7,882 nt of DNA, taken from Rhodospirillales bacterium. Lineage in GTDB: Bacteria; Pseudomonadota; Alphaproteobacteria; Rhodospirillales; 2-02-FULL-58-16. The stretch is from NCBI GenBank assembly GCA_021775195.1, contig JAJFIG010000274.1:1-7882 (forward strand), in the 5' to 3' direction. Below are positions 1-6,574 of the stretch, in pieces. A program made the position numbers and the translations under genes. How positions within the stretch are numbered: the stretch's first letter is position 1; every line of letters begins with the position of its first letter. The notes below the pieces were generated by a model that had not been told where the DNA came from, made no database searches, and was given only the letters and a program-made list of their open reading frames with translations.

Positions 1-947
1 TAGTCGCAGTAGCGCCGTAACGAGTCGAGAAACGCCCCCAGCTCGGTGTCATTCCGGACGTAGGGCGTGTTCCCGGGTGCCAGTGACGGGCTGTGGTAGG
101 TGAGGGTGAACACCCTGTGCCCGGCCTTCAGCATCGCTCGCGTCAGGCGTTTTTGCTCGTCGGGCGTGATGCCTTCCGGGGTCAGACGGATCCGCTCCAC
201 GATCCCCAGGCGCGCCAGGATCCCGGGCACGTGCAGCCGGAGTCCGAGCGGCGAGGCCGCTGCTCCGTAAAGGGGCTTGCCGGTCCCCTCCAGCAGCCCA
301 CCGGCGAGGAGCCCGGCGAACGACGTCGTCACCGGGATTTCCAGCAGCCGCCGCGCCGCGCCGAACCAGTACGGTCTGGCGCCGCAATGCAGGAAGTTCG
401 GGCCCTCGTCGGGACTGAAATCGGTGCTCGGCACGACGCTGGCGTCGATCTCGTAGCCCAGGTCCTCGAGGATCCCCGTGGTCGCCGCCCCGACCCCGTA
501 GCGTCCCGCCTTGTAAATCGTAGTGGATATGCCGAGATTGTCCTCGATGGTCCGTGTCAGGCGGACAAGTTTCTCGCGCTCCAGCGCCGCCGGCAGGTTG
601 CCTGGGTAGGAGTTCCGGTTGCAGACTTCCTCGTCGAATGGCGGATTGACCCAGGGGTGCAGATGGGCGCCGATGTCGCACAGGCCGTCCCCATGCAGGT
701 CCCGGAGCGGCCCATACCCGTCGGCCTGGCTGGCGACGGGATAGTCGATCACGTAGGTCGGCCTGAGGCCGTAGTTTTCGAAAACCCGATGAGCCCTCTC
801 CTGGTGCCGCATGGCACCGACGCCCGTGTTGTCGCTGGACAGCGGCTTGCTCCAGTCGAATTCCTCCTCGGTGTCGACCACGACCGCCAGCAACGGCGGC
901 TGATCGGACGGGAACTCGGCTATCGACCAGGTGTCAGGATTGAGCAT
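1..947 (-). CDS. Polysaccharide deacetylase family protein (NodB/WalW-like), C-terminus cut by window edge
   Basis: The reading frame is open from an ATG at 947 to the left edge, giving 315 complete codons with no stop. The protein shows the marks of the carbohydrate esterase 4 (NodB) fold. An acidic motif VDTEEEFDW lies at residues 24-32 and would hold the catalytic and metal-binding aspartates. GAHLHPW (94-100) supplies the two metal-ligand histidines, and KAGRYG (146-151) is the third motif. Near the end is TYHSPSLAPGNTPYVR (283-298), which I recall from WalW-type deacetylases of polysaccharide loci. The family is usually about 330 residues, so probably only some 15-20 residues are missing. 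The likely role is removal of N- or O-acetyl groups from an exopolysaccharide or its lipid-linked precursor. There is no signal peptide, so a cytoplasmic or membrane-edge site is plausible. In-frame stops at 981-983 and 1002-1004 with no start codon between them and 947 fix the N-terminus; a weak AGG-type ribosome site precedes it. It lies 54 bp downstream of the acetyltransferase gene and is probably cotranscribed. Family is sure; substrate is unknown. Confidence 0.9.
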   Translation of the reverse strand, partial: MLNPDTWSIAEFPSDQPPLLAVVVDTEEEFDWSKPLSSDNTGVGAMRHQERAHRVFENYGLRPTYVIDYPVASQADGYGPLRDLHGDGLCDIGAHLHPWVNPPFDEEVCNRNSYPGNLPAALEREKLVRLTRTIEDNLGISTTIYKAGRYGVGAATTGILEDLGYEIDASVVPSTDFSPDEGPNFLHCGARPYWFGAARRLLEIPVTTSFAGLLAGGLLEGTGKPLYGAAASPLGLRLHVPGILARLGIVERIRLTPEGITPDEQKRLTRAMLKAGHRVFTLTYHSPSLAPGNTPYVRNDTELGAFLDSLRRYCD

Positions 948-1001
948 GCCGGGGCCTCGTTGCTGGCGGCATCGATATCGTCATGGCCAGGATCGACCGC
1001 C

Positions 1002-2117
1002 TCAGGACGTCGGCGACGTACGTTGGGTGGTTCTCCCAAGCATGGTCTTGAGCGCCCGCCCGCCAACGTTCTTCAAGGCCCCCAAACCGCCCCTGATGGT
1101 CCACGGATTGAAGGCGACGATGCCCCACCGCTCCCGGCGCTGCGCCAGCCAGTCGAACTTGTAGTGATCGTCACCGCGGCCGAAATCCACTTCCCGCACC
1201 TCATCCACTTCGACCACATGCTCCATCAGGCGCAAGGTCAGGATCGAGCCCGCCGAAGACTTTTTGTAATCCTCGTCGTAGGCCAGCTTGAAGATCGTCG
1301 CCGCACCCCCCGCGACAATCCAGATCTGGGCCGCGATCGGGGTGTCGTCCGCATAGATGACGCCCATTCGCAGGCAGCCGTCCCGGGCCGCCCCCAAAAC
1401 CAGCCCGCGGGTGAAGTCGGGATAGGGCTCGGGGTCCTTCCAGCTCGCCGCGTATACCGTCTCGTAGGCGGCGATCGTGGCCTCCAGCCCCTCGCCGCCG
1501 GTGATGATGTCGCAGCGGATTTTGCCCAGCTCGCCCAGCTTTTTCCCCTTGCGCTTCAAGGTATTGCGCAGGTTCGAGGGGCGTTTCTTCAGATAATCCT
1601 CGATCGAAGGGGTTTCGAACTCCTCGAAGGCATTGCCGAAGTGAAAATAGGTTTGTACGACCATCCCGGCTTGGCCCAGCGCATCGGCGAACGCTGGAAA
1701 AAACGGTGATTCGCCGTCCATGGAATCGAACCGGGCCACCTCCCACGCTGGTGATTCGGAGGCGATTGCAGTGGCAAAGCATGCCGCGGCCTCTTCGGGA
1801 CGGATGCCCGTCGGCCGCAACACGGGGCTGTAGAGGGTCGTATACATGGTCGAATAGCCGTCAAGCTCCCGCTCTGCCATGCGTTCGCCTTCAGGGGTTG
1901 CGCGGCGCGTGACGAGGAGGGCCAGCGCCGAGGTTCCGCCACCATCGGAGGCCAGCCCGTAAAGCCGCAGCCTGTCGCCGGAATCGGCGACGGTCTTCGA
2001 AAGGTTGTCGAACCAGGAAAAGCTGCAATAAAAACTGCCCGCCGCCGCCTCTTCAAACAAATTCATATATGAATCGGGCAAAGACGTAAGGTCATCGAAA
2101 ATTTGTACTTTTGGCAT
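1002..2117 (-). CDS. GNAT/FemAB-like acyltransferase (CelD / Acetyltransf_6 type)
   Basis: This is a 371-residue protein of the GNAT superfamily branch that resembles FemAB and the CelD cellulose-synthesis protein. Visible signatures are an N-terminal FYCSFSWFDNL segment (about 29-39), where the family has its aromatic W-rich motif, and the basic stretch RPSNLRNTLKRKGKKL (179-194). Then come KLAYDEDYKKSSAGSIL (277-293) and the C-terminal FGRGDDHYKFDW (312-323), matching the family's 'YD..Y....PG' and 'DFG.GD..YK' motifs. The protein lacks a signal peptide or membrane segment and is probably cytoplasmic. Related proteins transfer acyl or aminoacyl groups during EPS, cellulose or peptidoglycan building. 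A TTG at 2144 could add nine residues, but I prefer the ATG at 2117 because MPKVQIFDD looks like a natural start and neither site has a strong Shine-Dalgarno. The gene leads a probable operon with the deacetylase downstream and is divergent from a second protein of the same class. The donor and acceptor cannot be read from sequence. Confidence 0.85.
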   Translation of the reverse strand: MPKVQIFDDLTSLPDSYMNLFEEAAAGSFYCSFSWFDNLSKTVADSGDRLRLYGLASDGGGTSALALLVTRRATPEGERMAERELDGYSTMYTTLYSPVLRPTGIRPEEAAACFATAIASESPAWEVARFDSMDGESPFFPAFADALGQAGMVVQTYFHFGNAFEEFETPSIEDYLKKRPSNLRNTLKRKGKKLGELGKIRCDIITGGEGLEATIAAYETVYAASWKDPEPYPDFTRGLVLGAARDGCLRMGVIYADDTPIAAQIWIVAGGAATIFKLAYDEDYKKSSAGSILTLRLMEHVVEVDEVREVDFGRGDDHYKFDWLAQRRERWGIVAFNPWTIRGGLGALKNVGGRALKTMLGRTTQRTSPTS

Positions 2118-2374
2118 ATCTTTCGGGCCGGCTCCGGTCCTCAACGAACATGGTCCAGTTTATATGTTTATCGAATTGCGTTATCGTCCGTTTGTCGGCC
2201 TCAGGTCGCTTTGGGCCAATGAAATAACGTCGCCAGTCCTTAGTGGGTGCCGCAAAGGTATACGAAAACATCCACGGCGCAAAGCAACGCATACATGAAG
2301 GAAAACCATGAAATTTGTGTCGGAATACCCGATGACAGCCCTATTGAGGTCACGACCTGAAGAAGTTCGGCGAC
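2118..2374. promoter_or_regulatory. Divergent intergenic region between the two FemAB-like genes
   Basis: These 257 bases separate the two divergent acyltransferase genes and must hold both promoters. The stretch is more AT-rich than the flanking genes. On the minus strand a possible -10 hexamer TATAAA lies at about 2157-2162, without a convincing -35. On the plus strand GTGTCGGAAT at 2317-2326 exactly matches the left half of the element found upstream of the PEP-CTERM gene. It has no right half and no -24/-12 promoter after it. Small reading frames crossing this stretch show no protein signature. Confidence 0.45.
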
Positions 2375-3508
2375 ATGCCTGAAGTCCTATGGGCATCCAT
2401 AGAAGAAATCCCCGACCTGAGCCATCTTGAAAAGCTGTGGCTCGACCTGGAGGCGCGTGGCGAGGCCTCGTTTTTTCAGTCCTGGGGCTGGATCGGGTGC
2501 TGGCTGCGGGCATTACCCGGCGATTTCGAGCCCCGGGTCCTGATGGTTCGCGCCGGCGACACGGTCGTCGGCCTCGGCATCGTCATCGGGCGACGGCGCA
2601 GCCGACACGGGTTCGTGCGCTCGCGCGGCCTTTCCTTGAACGAGACCGGCGATCCCCATCACGATCAGTTGACGATGGAATACAACGGGTTCCTCGTCGA
2701 CGAGGCGGTCAGGGAGGAAGCCGAAAAACGCATATTCGACCTCTTGATCGAGGAGAACCGGGACTGGGATGAACTCTATCTGAGCGGCCTCACGCCGGAA
2801 ACCTGGGCCGGATACGCCCCGGCCGTCGCCGGGCGCCGTGTGGGGGTCTGGATGGAGGACACGAAACCCAGTGACTACGTGGATCTCGAGGCGGTCCGCC
2901 AGGGCGACGGCGACTACCTGGCGATCCTGAGCCGGAACACGCGCCAGCAGATCCGCCGGGCCATGCGCCGGTATGAGAGTTCTGGCCCACTGTGCCTGGA
3001 AGCGGCCTCCAGCCTCGACGAAGCCTTCGGTTACTTCGACGAGTTGAAAGTGCTGCACCAGAAGTATTGGAACAGCAGAGGGAACGTCGGTTCATTCGCC
3101 AATGCGTTCTTCGAAAAGTTTCACCGCTCCCTCATCGAGACGTTGTTCGAGTCCGGGGCAATTCAGTTGCTGCGCATATCAGCCGGTGGCGAGGCATTCG
3201 GCTACCTTTATAATTTTTTGAAGGACGGGCGGATTTATGCCTACCAAAGCGGTTTTCGCTACGACGACGACCGGCGCCTGAAACCCGGCCTCGTCAGTCA
3301 TTACCTGGCGATCGATTTCAACCTGGCCCAGGATCACCGCGTTTACGATTTCATGGCCGGCGAGAGCCAACACAAGAAGAGCCTTGGCACCCATTCCGTG
3401 GATATGTATTGGGTGGTGCTGCAGCGCAATCGGCTGGTATTCCGTCTTGAGCACCTGTTGCGCGGGATCAAGGCGGGAGTTAGAGAAAAAATTAAGAATA
3501 CGCGGTAA
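2375..3508 (+). CDS. GNAT/FemAB-like acyltransferase (CelD / Acetyltransf_6 type), second copy
   Basis: A 377-residue protein of the same broad class as the minus-strand gene at 1002-2117, but only distantly similar in sequence. In order it shows FFQSWGWIGCWL (33-44), a very typical opening motif of CelD/FemAB-like proteins, then SRNTRQQIRRAMRRY (186-200), the family's basic 'S...R..IRR' element. After that come YQSGFRYDDDRRLKPGLV (290-307) and YDFMAGESQHKKSLG (324-338), the C-terminal acyl-transfer core. Length is normal for the family. It has no export signal and should act in the cytoplasm, transferring an acyl or aminoacyl group to an EPS precursor or similar acceptor. The ATG at 2375 is preceded by GAAGAAG about 9 bases upstream, a weak ribosome site. 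The asparagine-synthase-like gene follows on the same strand after 150 bp, so the two are likely transcribed together. The family call is firm; the substrate is not. Confidence 0.88.
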   Translation: MPEVLWASIEEIPDLSHLEKLWLDLEARGEASFFQSWGWIGCWLRALPGDFEPRVLMVRAGDTVVGLGIVIGRRRSRHGFVRSRGLSLNETGDPHHDQLTMEYNGFLVDEAVREEAEKRIFDLLIEENRDWDELYLSGLTPETWAGYAPAVAGRRVGVWMEDTKPSDYVDLEAVRQGDGDYLAILSRNTRQQIRRAMRRYESSGPLCLEAASSLDEAFGYFDELKVLHQKYWNSRGNVGSFANAFFEKFHRSLIETLFESGAIQLLRISAGGEAFGYLYNFLKDGRIYAYQSGFRYDDDRRLKPGLVSHYLAIDFNLAQDHRVYDFMAGESQHKKSLGTHSVDMYWVVLQRNRLVFRLEHLLRGIKAGVREKIKNTR

Positions 3509-3658
3509 AATTTCCCCAAACCGTGGAAATGGTGGGGCGTTTCCAAATGGCACGCTGGGACATGGGAAGCGCGTTTTGTTTGAATGGATACCGCCGTTAT
3601 TGGCGGCACGCGGGTACTGGGGCGATATTTCCCTGTCGATGAAAAGGTCTGGCCGGTA
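3509..3658 (+). other. Intergenic leader ahead of the amide ligase, with short inverted repeats
   Basis: This 150-base spacer separates the acyltransferase from the ligase. It holds TGGAAA at 3524-3529 mirrored by TTTCCA at 3540-3545, and CCGCC at 3591-3595 mirrored by GGCGG at 3602-3606, each with a 6-10 base loop. Neither is followed by a T-run, so neither looks like a terminator. If translation began at the upstream ATG at 3584, the second half of this spacer would be coding and would add 25 residues unlike the family. Confidence 0.35.
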
Positions 3659-5557
3659 ATGGGTGAGCTTTGTGGTTGGTTGGGGGGTGCCCACCGGGTG
3701 GTTGAGCCGGAAGAAATCCTGGCGCGCATGGGGCGCGCCTTCGGCCCAGGGGAAAACCTGACCTCTCAAAAGGCCTGTCAGGGCAACCACGGACTGTGGG
3801 CGGGCGGCCCCTCTGACGCCGGTCCGGCGCGCGCATGCCAGATATTCACCGACGGTGCGATCTGGGCGGCGATCGAGGGAAACCCGCAATGGCTGTCCGA
3901 TGACATCGCCGAGATCGCCCGCCGCGGCGGTCATGCCGAGGCCCTGGCCGTCGCCTATCAGCGCATGGGCCGGGATCTGTTCGGCGTGCTCCAGGGAAGC
4001 TGGGCTCTCGCCGTTCTTCATCCCGCCGCCGGGCGGGCGCTCGTCGCCATCGACCGTTTGGGAATTCGCCCCATGTGTTTCGCGACGCCGGCGGAAGGGG
4101 GTCTCGTGTTCGGATCGACCACGACCGCCGTTGGCGCCCACCCGGGCCTGGCCACGTCCATCAGCCCGCAGGCGCTGTTCGATTATCTGTACTTTACCCG
4201 CATTCCGGCGCCGCAAACGGTCTATCGCGAGATCGGCAAACTCCTTCCCGGCCAGTACGTCTGGTACGAGGACGGCCATGTCACATCGGATTTCTACTGG
4301 AAGCTGGTCTACAGCAACGAAGACGCACGGCCAAACGCCGCCGAGGTCCGCGCCCTTTCCGAAGAGCTGATGGAAATTCTTCGGCGCGCCGTCGAACGCG
4401 CCAGCGCCGGCGGCAAGGGGACCAACGTCGGAACCTATCTTAGCGGCGGCATCGACAGCTCGACGGTGACGGGGGTGCTCGCCGATGTGTCTTCGCACCC
4501 CGTAACGGCCTTCACCGTCGGCTTTGACGTCGAGGGTTATAACGAGGTGCAATTCGCCAATGACGTTGCCCGCCATTTCGGCGCCGACCATAAAGTTTAT
4601 GATCTGACACCGCGGGACGTCATCGATATCGCACCGCTCATCGCCAAGATCTACGACGAGCCCTTCGGCAACAGTTCCGCCGTTCCCGCCTTTTGCTGCG
4701 CCCGCCTGGCCAAGGAGAACGGCATCGACATCCTTTTGGCGGGTGATGGTGGCGACGAGCTCTTTGCCGGCAACACGCGATATGCGGATCAGCGTATTTT
4801 CGAGGCCTACGGCCACATTCCCGGATGGCTGCGGCGGAATGCGTTGGAGCCTTTCGTGAACAACTTTCCCGGCGGCGACGCCATATGGCCGGTTCGCAAG
4901 GCCCGCAGTTACATCAAACGGGCGACGACCCCTCTCCCCGACCGGACGGAAAGCTACAACTATTTCAACGATGTCCCGCCGTCCCACTGTTTTACTCGGG
5001 ATATTGCCCCGGAAGTGGATCCGGATGGTCCCATCAAGCTGTTGAACTCTCATTACCGGGAGGTCCAATCCCACTCCGCTCTAAACCGGATGATGCACCT
5101 GGACATGTGGACCACCCTTGCCGACGATGATCTGCGGAAGGTCGCCCGCACCGCCGAGGCGGCAGGCGTTTTCGCCGAATACCCCCTGTTGGACCAGGAA
5201 GTTGTCGAATTTTCCGCCCGCGTTCCACCCAGCCTGAAGCTGAAAGGCCTGACGCTGCGCTACTTCTTCAAGCATGCCATGCGCGATTTCCTACCGAAAT
5301 CAACGTTGCAGAAGAAGAAGCAGGGCTTCGGCCTTCCCTTCGGTTCCTGGATGAAGACTGATCCCGCGCTACGGTCCTTTACCTATGACAGCATCGAGGC
5401 CCTGAAAGGGCGTGATATCTTCACCCGTGAATTCCTCGATACCGTGGTCGAGGAACATCGGACCGGGCATGACGCCTATTACGGGGAACTGGTCTGGATC
5501 CTCATGATCCTTGAACTGTGGATGCAACACCATATTGACGATTGTTTCGCGGCCTAG
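3659..5557 (+). CDS. Asparagine-synthase-related amide ligase with degenerate glutaminase domain
   Basis: A 632-residue protein with the AsnB layout. The N-terminal Ntn-hydrolase-like half (about 1-210) keeps the fold marker DRLGIRP (132-138). The C-terminal ATP-pyrophosphatase half carries SGGIDSS (262-268), the PP-loop that binds ATP, then DEPFGNSSA (from 333), GDGGDELF (362-369), EYPLLDQE (from 507) and KQGFGLP (554-560). The synthetase half therefore looks fully active: it should adenylate a carboxylate and join it to an amine. The glutaminase half looks impaired. The family's nucleophilic cysteine normally follows the initiator Met, but here the matching CGW sits at residue 5 after MGEL. 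The glutamine-pocket motifs RRLxIID, NGEIYN and SDxE are not recognisable. The ATG at 3659 is preferred over 3584 because it puts the CGW block near the N-terminus; its ribosome site (AAGG) is weak. The gene follows a FemAB-like gene and may help amidate or aminoacylate a polysaccharide (inference). Beta-lactam synthetase and lasso cyclase are precedents for AsnB relatives that lost glutaminase. Confidence 0.88.
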   Translation: MGELCGWLGGAHRVVEPEEILARMGRAFGPGENLTSQKACQGNHGLWAGGPSDAGPARACQIFTDGAIWAAIEGNPQWLSDDIAEIARRGGHAEALAVAYQRMGRDLFGVLQGSWALAVLHPAAGRALVAIDRLGIRPMCFATPAEGGLVFGSTTTAVGAHPGLATSISPQALFDYLYFTRIPAPQTVYREIGKLLPGQYVWYEDGHVTSDFYWKLVYSNEDARPNAAEVRALSEELMEILRRAVERASAGGKGTNVGTYLSGGIDSSTVTGVLADVSSHPVTAFTVGFDVEGYNEVQFANDVARHFGADHKVYDLTPRDVIDIAPLIAKIYDEPFGNSSAVPAFCCARLAKENGIDILLAGDGGDELFAGNTRYADQRIFEAYGHIPGWLRRNALEPFVNNFPGGDAIWPVRKARSYIKRATTPLPDRTESYNYFNDVPPSHCFTRDIAPEVDPDGPIKLLNSHYREVQSHSALNRMMHLDMWTTLADDDLRKVARTAEAAGVFAEYPLLDQEVVEFSARVPPSLKLKGLTLRYFFKHAMRDFLPKSTLQKKKQGFGLPFGSWMKTDPALRSFTYDSIEALKGRDIFTREFLDTVVEEHRTGHDAYYGELVWILMILELWMQHHIDDCFAA

Positions 5558-5582
5558 GCGCCGATCAGAATTGGGTTGGTCC

Positions 5583-6020
5583 TCAGTTGCCCGCCAAGCG
5601 CAGATAAGTTCGTAAATCTCGGTGCAGTTTGACGGCCTCTCCCGTCTCAATGAAAAACGCCTCGACAATTTCCCTGTTGTCGATATGGATGGCGGGCTCC
5701 CGTAACGGCCAGTATTCGAACACGTACAGCCCCCGTGCCGTGTAAACGGGCGTCAGTTCATCAGGCGCAGCACCTATGCCGACTTCTTCCTGTAGTTCCC
5801 GCGCCGCGCCTTGCGCCGGCGCCTCACCCGGCTCGATGTTTCCTCCGGGCAGTCCAAAACCGGGGCGGTATGAGTGGCGCACGAGTAGTATCCTGTTTTT
5901 ATGCCGGACCATGACCGTTGCGCCCGGCAGTCGCCGTCCGCGCAGGCGCTCTCCGGCGAGAGAGAGGCGGTAGGCGATAGTCAGGGCCCTCCGGGCCAGC
6001 CGGTCGATCATCGTCGTCAT
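5583..6020 (-). CDS. Nudix hydrolase
   Basis: A 145-residue protein with a perfect Nudix box at residues 60-82. Glycine 60 and glutamate 66 are followed by REL, QEE (74-79) and VGI (80-82), fitting GX5EX7REUXEEXGU, which binds Mg2+ and cleaves a nucleoside diphosphate linked to another group X. The preceding HSYRPGFGLPGG is typical of the fold's entry strand. The N-terminal 30 residues are basic and amphipathic (IDRLARRALTIAYRLSLAGERLRGRR) and may contact membrane or nucleic acid; they are not a clear signal peptide. The start is fixed by a strong GGGAGGG ribosome site eight bases before the ATG at 6020; a TTG six bases earlier is too close to that site. The gene converges on the amide ligase with only 25 bp between the stops. 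The substrate cannot be told from the box alone; a nucleotide-sugar or housekeeping role are both open. Confidence 0.92.
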   Translation of the reverse strand: MTTMIDRLARRALTIAYRLSLAGERLRGRRLPGATVMVRHKNRILLVRHSYRPGFGLPGGNIEPGEAPAQGAARELQEEVGIGAAPDELTPVYTARGLYVFEYWPLREPAIHIDNREIVEAFFIETGEAVKLHRDLRTYLRLAGN

Positions 6021-6033
6021 GCTCAATTCCCTC

Positions 6034-6086
6034 CCGTCAGGCCGTCATTGGCACCGACCGGCCGTCAACTGGAACTTTCATGACGG
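6034..6086. repeat. Cluster of CCGTCA repeats upstream of the Nudix gene
   Basis: CCGTCA occurs at 6034-6039, 6042-6047 and 6062-6067, and its complement TGACGG at 6081-6086. The second and third copies extend to GGCCGTCA and lie exactly 20 bases apart, about two helical turns. The first overlaps the sequence just upstream of the Nudix ribosome site. This could be an operator for the Nudix gene, but in GC-rich DNA six-base matches arise easily. Confidence 0.35.
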
Positions 6087-6221
6087 TGCATCCTGATGAT
6101 ACCGCACACCCGGCGCCGGGGGGCAAACCGTCTCCCGATTCCCGCTGGCCGGCATATCGGCCAAATTCCGCGATGCAGGCGCCTTGACCTAGCCAGACAG
6201 AGATCCAGTCCTTCCACATCC

Positions 6222-6249
6222 CCCAATTCTGGATTTCTTTACACTTTCG
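6222..6249 (+). promoter_or_regulatory. Degenerate third copy of the PEP-CTERM upstream element (right half only)
   Basis: The right side of this stretch, GGATTTCTTTACACTTTCG, matches the two good elements at 6355 and 6490 in nearly every position. The left side has lost the AAAAGTGT arm. It begins 133 bases before the next copy, close to the 135-base step between the two good copies. It may be a weak binding site or a decayed one. Confidence 0.4.
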
Positions 6250-6330
6250 TCTGTTTCAAATTTCTTTTCACAAGACCTTGGAAAAGAACGGAAAAAATAT
6301 TTCGAACAAGGAAATCTAACAAAAAACCGG

Positions 6331-6352
6331 TGTCCGGAAGGCATCCCGGACA
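6331..6352. repeat. Inverted repeat TGTCCGG / CCGGACA
   Basis: TGTCCGG at 6331-6337 and CCGGACA at 6346-6352 form perfect 7-bp arms around an 8-bp spacer. There is no T-run after it, so it reads as an operator-like site and not as a terminator. It ends two bases before the palindromic element at 6354, so a protein bound here would touch one bound there. Confidence 0.5.
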
Positions 6353-6353
6353 G

Positions 6354-6382
6354 CAAAAGTGTCGGAACTTTTTACACTTTTG
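6354..6382 (+). promoter_or_regulatory. Palindromic upstream activator-like element, copy 1
   Basis: CAAAAGTGT (6354-6362) and ACACTTTTG (6374-6382) are perfect 9-bp inverted arms around an 11-bp centre CGGAACTTTTT. The centre is conserved with copy 2, so the whole element, not only the arms, is repeated. It lies about 195 bases upstream of the -24 box, a normal distance for a sigma-54 enhancer. The likely ligand, by analogy with known PEP-CTERM genes, is a PrsR-type activator; that is inference. Confidence 0.65.
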
Positions 6383-6489
6383 GATTTTGCCCCAAAACTT
6401 CCCTTAGGAGTTTGAAAATAAACAGAAAAATATGATGTCAATCGCACGAATTAGGCCGAAACACCGGGATTTCACCGGAATCGGTCGAA

Positions 6490-6517
6490 AAAAGTGTCGG
6501 AATTCTTTACAGTTTTG
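6490..6517 (+). promoter_or_regulatory. Upstream activator-like element, copy 2
   Basis: This matches 6355-6382 at 25 of 28 positions with no gap. The shared parts are AAAAGTGTCGGAA, then TTTACA and TTTTG at the same spacing. One arm base differs (G in place of C at 6512), so the palindrome is slightly imperfect. It sits 59 bases upstream of the -24 GG of the promoter and in the same orientation as copy 1. Confidence 0.65.
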
Positions 6518-6574
6518 ACCACGGCCATGGAGGAAAAATTTGCTAATCAATTGAAATTGAACAAATTTATCAAG

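Noticed and set aside
93..1709. A 538-codon open frame on the plus strand across the deacetylase and first acyltransferase
   Set aside because: It is antisense to two clearly recognisable proteins, spans their intergenic gap, and its translation has no family motif. Long antisense frames are common in GC-rich genes.
2092..2292. A 66-codon minus-strand frame in the divergent spacer
   Set aside because: It overlaps the start of the acyltransferase, has no clear ribosome site and no recognisable composition or motif; better read as promoter DNA.
3546..3564. TGGCACG at 3548-3554 as the -24 box of a sigma-54 promoter for the ligase
   Set aside because: The -24 half is perfect, but CA stands where the required GC should be ten bases after GG.
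3179..5074. A 631-codon open frame on the minus strand opposite the ligase and second acyltransferase
   Set aside because: Both plus-strand genes carry diagnostic motifs through the same bases; the antisense translation shows none.
6048..6064. TTGGCACC as another sigma-54 promoter
   Set aside because: GG-N10 is followed by CC, not GC, and it lies within GC-rich sequence far upstream of the plus-strand gene.
6096..6407. A 103-codon plus-strand frame in the PEP-CTERM upstream region
   Set aside because: It runs through the GC-rich to AT-rich change and through the repeated regulatory elements, and its translation is not protein-like.
6222..6517. CRISPR-like array, because related 28-base units recur at near-constant spacing
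   Set aside because: Only two good copies exist, the spacers (about 107 bases) are far too long, and the position upstream of a -24/-12 promoter explains them as regulator sites.
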